Source of the DNA: Alphaproteobacteria bacterium TMED93
Lineage (GTDB): Bacteria > Pseudomonadota > Alphaproteobacteria > TMED109
Reading direction: 5' to 3'
Assembly (NCBI GenBank): GCA_002171495.2
Contig: NHEU02000041.1
Location: 13,277 to 22,132, forward strand
Length of the DNA stretch: 8,856 nucleotides
Part shown: positions 1-5,471 of the stretch, one piece after another
Position numbering within the stretch: the first letter of the stretch is position 1
Layout: each line of letters starts with the position of its first letter
The notes under the pieces: generated by a model
The model's database searches: none
What the model saw: only the letters and a program-made list of their open reading frames with translations
What the model was told of the DNA's origin: nothing
Made by a program: the position numbers and the translations under genes

Positions 1-1
1 A

Positions 2-709
2 AATTTTAAATATTTTGTAAAAGAATTAAGATCATTAAACTTAAGCATAATTGATCGTTGTAATTTAACAGTTTTACATGAAAAAGGTCAGGAAAAAACA
101 GCATTATTTCTTGCAAAAAATAATGTTGCTATTACTGCCTCTTTGCCTTGCTATACAGAACAAAACGTTGAAAAACAAAGGGGAAGAGGCGTATTTGTAA
201 AAAGCATAGACTCTCTTAAAGAATTAAACAAATTAGGATATGGTAAGGGAGATGAAAACTTGCAACTAAATTTAGTTTATAATCCATTAGGTGCCTTTTT
301 ACCACCAGAACAAGAAAGTCTAGAAAAAGAATATAAAAAATTTTTAAAAGAAAAATTTCAAATATATTTTGATAATTTATTAACCATAACTAATATGCCC
401 ATAAAAAGATTCAAGCATACTTTAAAAAGGAAAGGAGAGTTGCAATCTTACAAAAATTTACTTTATTCTAATTTTAATCCTAAAGCAGCAAAAAATGTTA
501 TGTGTAAAAACTTACTTTCTATTTCCTGGGATGGACAACTATATGATTGTGACTTTAATCAAATGTTGGAAATACCAGTAGCGAATATTCATAAAAGTAT
601 CTTTGATATAAATAGCTATGACGAAGTTGCTAGAGAAATTATTACTAAAGACCATTGTTTTGGCTGTACTGCAGGTGCTGGAAGTTCATGTGGAGGTTCC
701 TTGCTTTAG
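2..709 (+). CDS. arsS: Arsenosugar biosynthesis radical SAM protein ArsS, C-terminal part (5' end outside window)
   Basis: The reading frame is open from base 2 to the TAG at 707-709, giving 235 residues with no start inside the window, so the N-terminal radical SAM CxxxCxxC region lies upstream. A TTG at 143 could be called as a start, but the upstream residues in the same frame (IDRCNLTVL, then EKGQE, then ITASLPCYTEQNVEKQRG) match the conserved ArsS core, so it is internal. The C-terminal half is the DUF3641-type domain, with CKNLLSISWDGQLYDCDFNQML and the Cys-rich end HCFGCTAGAGSSCGG. ArsS acts in the cytoplasm on methylated arsenic and adds the 5'-deoxyadenosyl group on the way to oxo-arsenosugars; it usually sits near an arsM methyltransferase, which would be outside this window. 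The 3' end overlaps the convergent nuclease gene by 4 nt. The family call is strong; the exact product is inferred from the family. Confidence 0.9.
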   Translation, partial: NFKYFVKELRSLNLSIIDRCNLTVLHEKGQEKTALFLAKNNVAITASLPCYTEQNVEKQRGRGVFVKSIDSLKELNKLGYGKGDENLQLNLVYNPLGAFLPPEQESLEKEYKKFLKEKFQIYFDNLLTITNMPIKRFKHTLKRKGELQSYKNLLYSNFNPKAAKNVMCKNLLSISWDGQLYDCDFNQMLEIPVANIHKSIFDINSYDEVAREIITKDHCFGCTAGAGSSCGGSLL

Positions 710-1422
710 TCAGTAGAGAGACTTTGACTTACTTGCCATCTCTTTTTTAAATACTGACAAGTATCGCAGCCTTTTGAACCATTTGGCATTTCTTCAGCAT
801 TTAAAACATTGACTGCCTCTATAATTTTTCCTTCTACCCAAGAGTCATCACAGTCTAGATCTATTAAATATTTTTCAAACTTGAGCTCTTGATTAAACAT
901 TGGTTGGTTCTTTAACCCATTAAAATATAAAAGATAGCCTTTATTTGATACACTAAATCCATTTTTTCTAAAAAGCCATTGATACATTTCTAATTGTCTT
1001 CTATACCCTTTAGGATAATCCCATTTGTTCCAAGTTTCTTCCCAATTAAAATCATTCTTAGAAGTAGATTTTACATCTGATATTATTAGTTCTCCATCTG
1101 GTTTAACCCATACATCATCTACGGCACCATAAAAATGATATCCTTTGTCTTTATTTTGGTAAGAAATTCCTATCCTATTATTTCTCCATTTATCCATATC
1201 ATCATGTTTAAAAGGTACTGCATCAATATTATACTCATCAAAAATAGGGTGAGGTTTTTCAAATTTTCTATAAAAATCAAATTCATTTTTACATAAATTA
1301 TCTACTGCACTATTTAAAGTAAATGGAAGTGTTCTAAGTCTGATATTAAATTTATAAGATAATACAAAACATCTTTTACAATTTATATATAGCTCAACTG
1401 CAAATCTACTTATTTTTTTCAT
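706..1422 (-). CDS. Stand-alone PD-(D/E)XK nuclease with paired CxxC motifs (Cas4/RecB-like fold)
   Basis: This 238-residue protein carries the PD-(D/E)XK core: GAVDD at 99-103 (first acidic residue about D102), ISDVKST at 114-120 (D116-x-K118) and the QxxxY motif QLEMY at 143-147. Two cysteines near the N-terminus (C15, C18) and two near the C-terminus (C219, C222) bracket the core. This recalls the Fe-S cluster of Cas4 and AddB, although Cas4 normally splits its cysteines one plus three. No helicase, cas gene or CRISPR repeat is present. Single-domain proteins of this look occur in many small-genome bacteria, including candidate phyla, and have no settled role; DNA end processing or repair is the natural guess. 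The start at 1422 is the only good ATG, with a weak AGG upstream. It converges on arsS with a 4-nt overlap. The nuclease fold is well supported, the cluster is likely, the function unknown. Confidence 0.8.
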   Translation of the reverse strand: MKKISRFAVELYINCKRCFVLSYKFNIRLRTLPFTLNSAVDNLCKNEFDFYRKFEKPHPIFDEYNIDAVPFKHDDMDKWRNNRIGISYQNKDKGYHFYGAVDDVWVKPDGELIISDVKSTSKNDFNWEETWNKWDYPKGYRRQLEMYQWLFRKNGFSVSNKGYLLYFNGLKNQPMFNQELKFEKYLIDLDCDDSWVEGKIIEAVNVLNAEEMPNGSKGCDTCQYLKKRWQVSQSLSTD

Positions 1423-1524
1423 TAAAACATAACCTATTTCTTATTTTATCCCTCTAATTTAAATAATATCATAGAAAAATTTATAGAAAACAAGATTTAT
1501 AATTTCTATTAAAATAGCCTTTTA

Positions 1525-1558
1525 AAACTTATCAACTTATGTATGTATTGATAGGTTT
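1525..1558 (-). terminator. Possible terminator hairpin downstream of the secreted nuclease gene
   Basis: An 11-bp inverted repeat pairs AAACTTATCAA (1525-1535) with TTGATAGGTTT (1548-1558) around a 12-nt loop, with one position becoming a G-U pair in RNA. It lies about 45 nt beyond the stop codon of the leftward HNH gene, and read leftward the 3' arm ends in a short T run (GTTTTAAAA). The stem is AT-rich and the T tract is short, so termination is plausible but weak. It is the only clear dyad in the 1423-1601 gap. Confidence 0.35.
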
Positions 1559-1601
1559 ATATTTATGCACTAGAAGTAATATTTTTTATAATATTTAATT
1601 A

Positions 1602-2060
1602 TTAAAGAATATTTAAATCACATTTTATAAACAAAGAAGGATCGTTATTTTTGAATGTTAAATTATATTTAATTTTAGTTTTATAATAAATATTTAAATA
1701 TTTGCAAAACGAAATAATTTCATAATCTAAACCTTTACCATCGTTGCTTCTTCTTAAAAAATGCTTAGGTGTAGCAGAGCCTTTTGAACTATTTATTTTA
1801 TAACAAGCTGAAACGTGGTTTTTTTTATCATTAGCAAATAATTCCTTTAAGTTTTGACTCCATCCTTTTGCTCCACTATCGTGAGCATCTTTTAAGGAAA
1901 CAACATGATCTATATTAGTTTTACAATACTTGCCAGTATAAAAACCTACATTAGTATTAGTTGAATAAGAATTATATAAAAAAGAACTTCTCTTATAGCT
2001 ATTATCTGCCTTTATACATAGACAAAAGAAGAAAGTTAAGGCAATGAAAAGTCTTATCAT
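1602..2060 (-). CDS. Secreted HNH/DUF1524-type nuclease
   Basis: The 152-residue product starts with a signal peptide (positive MIR, hydrophobic core to about residue 17, likely cut near A18). The mature part carries YTGKYCKTNIDHVVSLKDAHDSGAKGW (41-67), in which the I-D51-H52-V-V motif supplies the likely catalytic His, followed by LKELFANDKKN (71-81) and INSSKG (89-94). This order, DHVVxL then GAxGW then ANDxxN then NxSKG, is the pattern of extracellular HNH proteins related to the DUF1524/GmrSD C-terminal family. Four cysteines in the mature protein (C46, C86, C119, C147) could form two disulfides, which fits export. It most likely cleaves DNA outside the cytoplasm, perhaps for nutrient recovery. 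It lies 30 nt after the MerC gene and is probably co-transcribed with it. Its start region is buried in a hairpin, described separately. Fold call is good; substrate and purpose are inferred. Confidence 0.72.
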   Translation of the reverse strand: MIRLFIALTFFFCLCIKADNSYKRSSFLYNSYSTNTNVGFYTGKYCKTNIDHVVSLKDAHDSGAKGWSQNLKELFANDKKNHVSACYKINSSKGSATPKHFLRRSNDGKGLDYEIISFCKYLNIYYKTKIKYNLTFKNNDPSLFIKCDLNIL

Positions 2061-2068
2061 TGCCTTAA
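2036..2068 (-). promoter_or_regulatory. Perfect 12-bp hairpin enclosing the ribosome binding site and start codon of the HNH nuclease gene
   Basis: TTAAGGCAATGA (2036-2047) and TCATTGCCTTAA (2057-2068) are exact reverse complements separated by 9 nt. In the leftward mRNA the 5' arm contains both the AAGG Shine-Dalgarno-like sequence and the AUG of the HNH gene (2058-2060), so the folded mRNA would hide the translation start. The 3' arm lies inside codons 5-8 of the signal peptide. Neither strand has a strong T run right after the stem, so a translational switch is a better reading than a terminator. The structure is directly visible; its regulatory role is inferred. Confidence 0.6.
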
Positions 2069-2086
2069 ATTAGTATTTTTCTTCAT
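2057..2086 (-). CDS. Possible 9-codon leader micro-ORF between merC and the HNH gene
   Basis: An ATG at 2084-2086 begins 4 nt after the MerC stop codon (2091-2093) and encodes MKKNTNLRQ, ending in a TGA that overlaps the HNH start codon as ATGA (2057-2060). Ribosomes finishing MerC could re-initiate here, run through the 5' arm of the hairpin and hand over to the HNH start. There is no strong Shine-Dalgarno. The layout is suggestive, but an ORF this short could arise by chance, so it is offered as a coupling device rather than a proven gene. Confidence 0.25.
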   Translation of the reverse strand: MKKNTNLRQ

Positions 2087-2090
2087 AACA

Positions 2091-2579
2091 CTAAGTAGCT
2101 TTATTTGTTAGCCTAATATTAAGAAAGTGAGCACTTAGCAATATCAAACCACCTAATACTGTAAATATGGTTTCGAGAGTTTCACCAAGACCACCGTGTT
2201 CCTCGTGACCATGCTCCCTATCACTATGTTTCTCATTACCATGTTCATCATTTCCATGTTCTAAATTTGCATGTTCTCCACCAAAACCTATATCATGCAT
2301 GAAAATAGCTAGAACTAACAAAGCTAGACCTATTCCTGCCAAAGCTATACACTTATAATTGTGATGCTTTCTTAGTGATATGCCCATAGCAAATAAACTA
2401 ATTGGAACAGCCAACATTACTAATACTATATGTACACTTTCATCATTAATCCAGAATGATGCCACACTTGGAATCAAAAGTATTAAAAATGGAAGAGCTA
2501 TACAGTGTAGTATGCAACACACTGATAAACATATAGATAACTTATCACTAAATTGCTTCTTAACTTGCGAAAAATTCAT
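2091..2579 (-). CDS. MerC-domain inner-membrane protein with a His-rich pentapeptide repeat
   Basis: This 162-residue membrane protein has a cysteine-rich first helix, DKLSICLSVCCILHCIALPFLILL (12-35, with C17, C21, C22, H25, C26), as in MerC, where such Cys and His residues carry Hg(II) inward. Further helices lie at about 48-68, 78-94 and 134-152. A family-atypical loop at 102-131 is built of six five-residue units (EHANL, EHGND, EHGNE, KHSDR, EHGHE, EHGGL). No merR, merA, merT or merP is nearby, and the gene sits 15 nt behind a His-rich outer-membrane protein divergent from zur, so zinc or another thiophilic metal is a better guess than mercury. The start is supported by GAGGAG upstream of the ATG. 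The family call is good; the substrate is inferred from context. Confidence 0.78.
   Translation of the reverse strand: MNFSQVKKQFSDKLSICLSVCCILHCIALPFLILLIPSVASFWINDESVHIVLVMLAVPISLFAMGISLRKHHNYKCIALAGIGLALLVLAIFMHDIGFGGEHANLEHGNDEHGNEKHSDREHGHEEHGGLGETLETIFTVLGGLILLSAHFLNIRLTNKAT
2187..2276 (-). repeat. 15-bp degenerate tandem repeat encoding six His-bearing pentapeptides
   Basis: Six in-frame units of 15 bp encode residues 102-131 of the MerC-domain protein, each with a His at its second position and usually the form EHGNx. The units have diverged at the DNA level (the ATG in CCATGTTC recurs at 15-bp steps). The array probably grew by slippage and may vary in copy number between strains. 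Confidence 0.7.
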
Positions 2580-2594
2580 TATAATCTCCTCAAA

Positions 2595-3944
2595 CTAATG
2601 ATCATGTCCATCGTGTCCGCCTGACCCTAAATACATAATGTATTGGAATATGAACTGATTGTCTACTATGTTAGGTTGTGGGGTTTCGTGATTAAACTGA
2701 AGTCTAATTACAGCGGAGGAATCAAAATTCCATTCTGACATTACAGAATATGCCGTAGGATCATTATTACCAGAATCCAATGCACTATCTACTAATCCAG
2801 TTGGAGTAGAGGCAGCTAATAACTCACTATACCTAAAACCTAAACTTAGGTTATCATTAAACTGATTAACAAAAGCAATATAATAACCACTATCATTATC
2901 GTCAAAACCTATTGCACCAGTAGACTCTTCACTATCCTCAAAGGTTCCATCTTGATTTCTGTAAAAATATTCAGCACTAATCTTAAATTTACTATCAGTA
3001 CTATATGAATTTTCGTAATCTAAATTTATAATTGACAAATCACTATCACCGCTAAATGTAACATTATCCTCGTTGCTTACTCTAGCATTAGGTGTTTTGG
3101 ACTTTCCTGATAAATGATAGGCATTAAATGCTATTTCTTCTGAACTAGAAATATTAAAATTTGATTTATAAAAAACGGACCAAGCATCACTTCCATGTCC
3201 TTCACTACCAGCAGTGTTGCCGAATGGAAAATCTTCACCTCTAAAAATACCAAAACCTACTTCACTTGTTCCTCCAAGTAAATATGATGCCTCTAGTCCA
3301 TCATCATTATATGCCTTGTTTAAAAATACCCTGTAAGGCAAAGGTCTGTCAGCGAAATCATCTGCATGAGCATGCTGAGGATTTAGAGTTCCAACATTCC
3401 AAAAAGCTCTTCCAAATTTAAAAAATGTATTATTTAAAAGACTACCTTCTAAACTTTCTACATAAGCTTCTTCTAATTCTATTTTGTCAGCTCCATCTTC
3501 CCTTACTATAGCAGCTGTTAAAGAACCACTAAATTTATCTCCAATATCTGAGTTCATAATTAATTCTGATTCACCTATTTGAAGTCCCTCTCTGCCTCTT
3601 TCTCCTTCATGAGCAGTTCCAAAACCTTTAGGTGCAACTTCACCACTTCTTGAAAAGGAAGTATATTTACCATTTAATACAGCTTCTATGTTAAAACTGC
3701 TCTCTTCACTATGACCTTCATGACTATCATTAGAGTCTTTACTTTCAGAAGCATGTTCCTCATGGCCATCTTTTTCATGTTCTAATTTTTCAATTTTAGC
3801 TTCTAACTCTTCAATTTTATTTTCATAAATTTCTCTAATTTGTTTAAATTCGTTTTTTAAATCTAATACTTCTTTATTAATATCAGCACTTAAATTTTTG
3901 ATAAAAAATAATGCCAATAAAATAAATAATAATTTTTTATTCAT
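2595..3944 (-). CDS. His-rich outer-membrane beta-barrel protein, probable metal channel
   Basis: This 449-residue protein has a signal peptide (1-20), a charged coiled-coil (about 22-58), a His/Glu/Ser-rich linker (56-82; H56, H61, H64, H75, H78) and then a long stretch of alternating beta-strand sequence typical of an outer-membrane barrel. The last strand, NQFIFQYIMYLG, ends in a short His tail (GGHDGHDH). There is no TonB box or plug domain, so it resembles porin-like channels rather than ZnuD-type receptors. It is the first gene leftward from the zur intergenic region, and a GGAG lies just before the ATG. By position and His content it would pass zinc through the outer membrane, with the periplasmic coiled-coil and His segment catching the metal. 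The barrel call is good; no named family is assigned and zinc specificity is inferred. Confidence 0.72.
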   Translation of the reverse strand: MNKKLLFILLALFFIKNLSADINKEVLDLKNEFKQIREIYENKIEELEAKIEKLEHEKDGHEEHASESKDSNDSHEGHSEESSFNIEAVLNGKYTSFSRSGEVAPKGFGTAHEGERGREGLQIGESELIMNSDIGDKFSGSLTAAIVREDGADKIELEEAYVESLEGSLLNNTFFKFGRAFWNVGTLNPQHAHADDFADRPLPYRVFLNKAYNDDGLEASYLLGGTSEVGFGIFRGEDFPFGNTAGSEGHGSDAWSVFYKSNFNISSSEEIAFNAYHLSGKSKTPNARVSNEDNVTFSGDSDLSIINLDYENSYSTDSKFKISAEYFYRNQDGTFEDSEESTGAIGFDDNDSGYYIAFVNQFNDNLSLGFRYSELLAASTPTGLVDSALDSGNNDPTAYSVMSEWNFDSSAVIRLQFNHETPQPNIVDNQFIFQYIMYLGSGGHDGHDH

Positions 3945-3979
3945 TTTAACTCCAGTTTTGATTATTTATAGTTATTGTT

Positions 3980-3985
3980 ATTATA
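3980..3985 (-). promoter_or_regulatory. Candidate -10 element of the leftward outer-membrane gene promoter
   Basis: Read leftward this is a perfect TATAAT, about 36 nt before the ATG of the outer-membrane protein. The -35 region, 17-18 nt further upstream, is poor (TTAATG) and directly abuts the palindrome at 4009-4023. In so AT-rich a background a TATAAT alone is weak evidence. Confidence 0.4.
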
Positions 3986-4008
3986 TTGATAAAAATAAAT
4001 ATCATTAA

Positions 4009-4023
4009 TGCAATAATATTGCA
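4009..4023. promoter_or_regulatory. Candidate Zur box shared by the divergent zinc genes
   Basis: TGCAATA-A-TATTGCA is a perfect 7-1-7 inverted repeat in the 130-bp gap between zur and the outer-membrane gene. The known proteobacterial Zur core TGTTATA-N-TATAACA has the same architecture and matches at 10 of 14 arm positions. Its right edge overlaps a possible rightward -35 (TTGCAA, 4019-4024) and its left edge reaches the leftward -35 region, so one bound Zur could shut both operons. Partial pairing extends the dyad a few bases each side. The palindrome is seen; Zur binding is inferred. Confidence 0.6.
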
Positions 4024-4048
4024 ATAGTGTAAATAATATATTGATAAT
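4019..4048 (+). promoter_or_regulatory. Candidate promoter of the zur-led zinc operon
   Basis: TTGCAA (4019-4024) and GATAAT (4043-4048) are separated by 18 bp and would start transcription about 20 nt before the zur ATG. The -35 overlaps the palindrome at 4009-4023, which is the arrangement expected for Zur repression and zur autoregulation. There is no clear Shine-Dalgarno before zur. Confidence 0.4.
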
Positions 4049-4074
4049 TTTTTATTTTGTATTACTTTTAAATT

Positions 4075-4509
4075 ATGAAACCAATAAATACTGAAGAATT
4101 ATTGAATTATTGTTTAAAACACAAAAAATCTTTAACTCTATCTAGAACGCTAGTAATAAAAACATTATCCAAGCATTCAAAACCAACATCAGCATATGAT
4201 TTACAAGAAGAAATCAATAAAATAGAAGATACTAATTTAAATATATCGACTATTTATAGGGTTTTAGAGTTCTGGATGAAATTAGGACTCATACATAAAA
4301 TTGTAGCAATAAATAAGTTTTTAATATGTCTTTCTCCCAATGAAAAGCATACTCATATGCTAAACTTCTGTACTATCTGTGAAAAAGTAGTTGAAACTTG
4401 TAGTCAGAGAATGGGTTTAAATTTAAAAAAAAGCACACAAAAACTTAATCTTTCTTTTAACAATACTCACCCTGTAGAAATACCTGTTATTTGTTCAAAT
4501 TGTAGTTAA
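4075..4509 (+). CDS. zur: Zinc uptake regulator Zur (Fur family)
   Basis: The 144-residue product has the usual Fur-family length and layout: an N-terminal winged helix with the recognition region NISTIYRVLEFWMKLGLIHK (56-75), then a C-terminal dimer and metal domain. It is Zur rather than Fur by SAYDL, the AINKFLIC segment and the metal ligands. C99-x-x-C102 and C140-x-x-C143 form the structural zinc site, while H74, C85, H92 and E107 line up with the regulatory zinc ligands of E. coli Zur (H77, C88, H96, E111). When zinc is replete it should bind DNA and repress zinc-uptake genes. It heads the operon and its TAA overlaps the next ATG (TAATG, 1 nt shared), implying coupled translation and autoregulation through the palindrome upstream. 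Confidence 0.9.
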   Translation: MKPINTEELLNYCLKHKKSLTLSRTLVIKTLSKHSKPTSAYDLQEEINKIEDTNLNISTIYRVLEFWMKLGLIHKIVAINKFLICLSPNEKHTHMLNFCTICEKVVETCSQRMGLNLKKSTQKLNLSFNNTHPVEIPVICSNCS

Positions 4510-4886
4510 TGGAACATATTTTAGAACATTATTTATATAGTTACTCAGCTAATTTAAGAGGTTTTGTTTTTGGTTTTTTTCACGCAGCAATAATGATCCT
4601 AGGTTATTATACCGGATGGAGTATAAATAGACTTTTGAAAATTATATCAAATGGTTATATCGCAGGAGTTTTTGGAGCAGCTTTATCTCATGTTGTAGCA
4701 GACGTTATTGCTAGTTTCTTAGATCCTCATATTAGAAAAATGGTATTAGGGATAGTTATTGGAGGAATAATACCTCTGTTTTTTATTCCTTTGCTTGAAA
4801 ATTTTGTTGTAAAAAGCAATCATCATATTGTTACCGGAGACCACGAAGATATAAAAAAAGACCTCAAGAGTCATAAAAATAATTAA
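4509..4886 (+). CDS. Small uncharacterised membrane protein in the zinc operon
   Basis: I do not recognise a named family. The 125-residue product has three likely membrane segments, about 18-36 (FVFGFFHAAIMILGYYTGW), 48-70 (SNGYIAGVFGAALSHVVADVIAS) and 77-99, followed by a charged, His-containing C-terminal tail (VVKSNHHIVTGDHEDIKKDLKSHKNN). Polar residues inside the helices (H25, H61, D65) and H104, H105 and H111 in the tail could bind metal. It shares one base with the zur stop codon and lies 15 nt before the ZrgA-like gene, so it is co-expressed with the uptake system. It could be an inner-membrane partner of the ABC permease or a stand-alone metal permease or chaperone; its closeness to zur argues for a zinc role. 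No signal peptide is seen; the first helix would anchor it. Confidence 0.7.
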   Translation: MEHILEHYLYSYSANLRGFVFGFFHAAIMILGYYTGWSINRLLKIISNGYIAGVFGAALSHVVADVIASFLDPHIRKMVLGIVIGGIIPLFFIPLLENFVVKSNHHIVTGDHEDIKKDLKSHKNN

Positions 4887-4901
4887 CTTAAGGAGACCAT
4901 T

Positions 4902-5465
4902 ATGAAGATTTTTATATATTTAATTTTGCTATTTAACCTTTCTTGTTTTGCAGAAGATGATCACCACGATCATGAACACCATCATCATGAAGAAGAAAAT
5001 AAAAAAAACAAAAAGTCTCTAAGTGCTCATGAACATGGTGTAAGTGTTTTAAATATAGTTCAGGATAAGGATAAAATTGTTTTTGAATTTGAGATGCCCG
5101 GCTTTGACGTAGTTGGATTTGAATATAAAGCAAAAAAAAAAGAAGATGTAAAAAAAGTAAAGAATGCATTAAATACTTTATCAGATTATAAAAACTTGAT
5201 AGTTATTGCTAATAAAGCAAACTGTGAAGAAAAAGAAAGTTCAGCTAAAGTTATTAATGAAGGTTCTCATTCGGAATTTTTAAGTAAATATGTTTTAAGC
5301 TGTAAAAATATTTCTTCAATAAAAAATATTAAAATTATGTTTTTTGATAGTTTTAGATTTAGTAAAAAACTTGATATTAATTTAGTTGCTAACAATAAAA
5401 AGCTTTCTAAAATGATTGATAGAGAAAATAACAATTTTAAGGTGGAGGGTTATTTTAAAGATTAA
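4902..5465 (+). CDS. zrgA: Periplasmic zinc-binding protein, DUF2796 / ZrgA family
   Basis: This 187-residue protein has a signal peptide (1-17, cut after CFA). A His cluster follows (H21, H22, H24, H26-H29), then the family-typical AHEHG at 42-46 that opens the DUF2796 domain. Later come MPGFDVVGFEY (65-75), C108, the SHSEFLSKYVLSC motif (122-134) and the FDSF segment near 150. Proteins of this family (V. cholerae ZrgA, P. aeruginosa PA4063) bind zinc in the periplasm and support growth when zinc is scarce. The long internal His loop found between the Cys residues of many relatives is missing here; the His cluster is at the mature N-terminus instead. AGGAG (4891-4895) supports the start. It lies 6 nt before the ABC ATPase gene. 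The LSC in the leader is not a convincing lipobox. Confidence 0.85.
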   Translation: MKIFIYLILLFNLSCFAEDDHHDHEHHHHEEENKKNKKSLSAHEHGVSVLNIVQDKDKIVFEFEMPGFDVVGFEYKAKKKEDVKKVKNALNTLSDYKNLIVIANKANCEEKESSAKVINEGSHSEFLSKYVLSCKNISSIKNIKIMFFDSFRFSKKLDINLVANNKKLSKMIDRENNNFKVEGYFKD

Positions 5466-5471
5466 TATTTA

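Noticed and set aside
143..709. A complete 188-aa protein starting at TTG 143
   Set aside because: The frame is open to base 2 and the residues upstream match the ArsS core, so this is an internal codon of a gene cut by the window edge.
706..1422. A CRISPR-Cas locus, because of the Cas4-like nuclease
   Set aside because: There are no direct-repeat arrays and no other cas genes in the window.
2036..2068. Rho-independent terminator after merC
   Set aside because: The stem lies within the start region of the next gene on the same strand and is not followed directly by a good T run, so a translational role fits better.
2091..2579. A mercury resistance operon, because of the MerC domain
   Set aside because: No merA, merT, merP or mercury-type merR is present; the nearby MerR protein has CueR metal residues and is over 5 kb away.
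2380..2598. Rightward 72-aa ORF
   Set aside because: It lies antisense within the MerC gene, which has clear family motifs; the peptide has no recognisable features.
3982..4047. An 11-bp direct repeat TATATTGATAA (3982-3992 and 4037-4047) and a TGATA-N8-TATCA dyad as second and third Zur sites
   Set aside because: These are very AT-rich and lie at -10 regions; they do not fit the 7-1-7 Zur pattern as well as 4009-4023, and chance similarity is likely in this composition.
4946..4988. Lipoprotein signal (LSC) in the ZrgA-like protein
   Set aside because: The -3 residue is Asn and the context fits an ordinary signal peptidase I site after Ala17 better.
4933..5169. Leftward 78-aa ORF
   Set aside because: It is the antisense shadow of the His-rich zrgA-like gene; its composition reflects the reverse complement of His, Glu and Lys codons.
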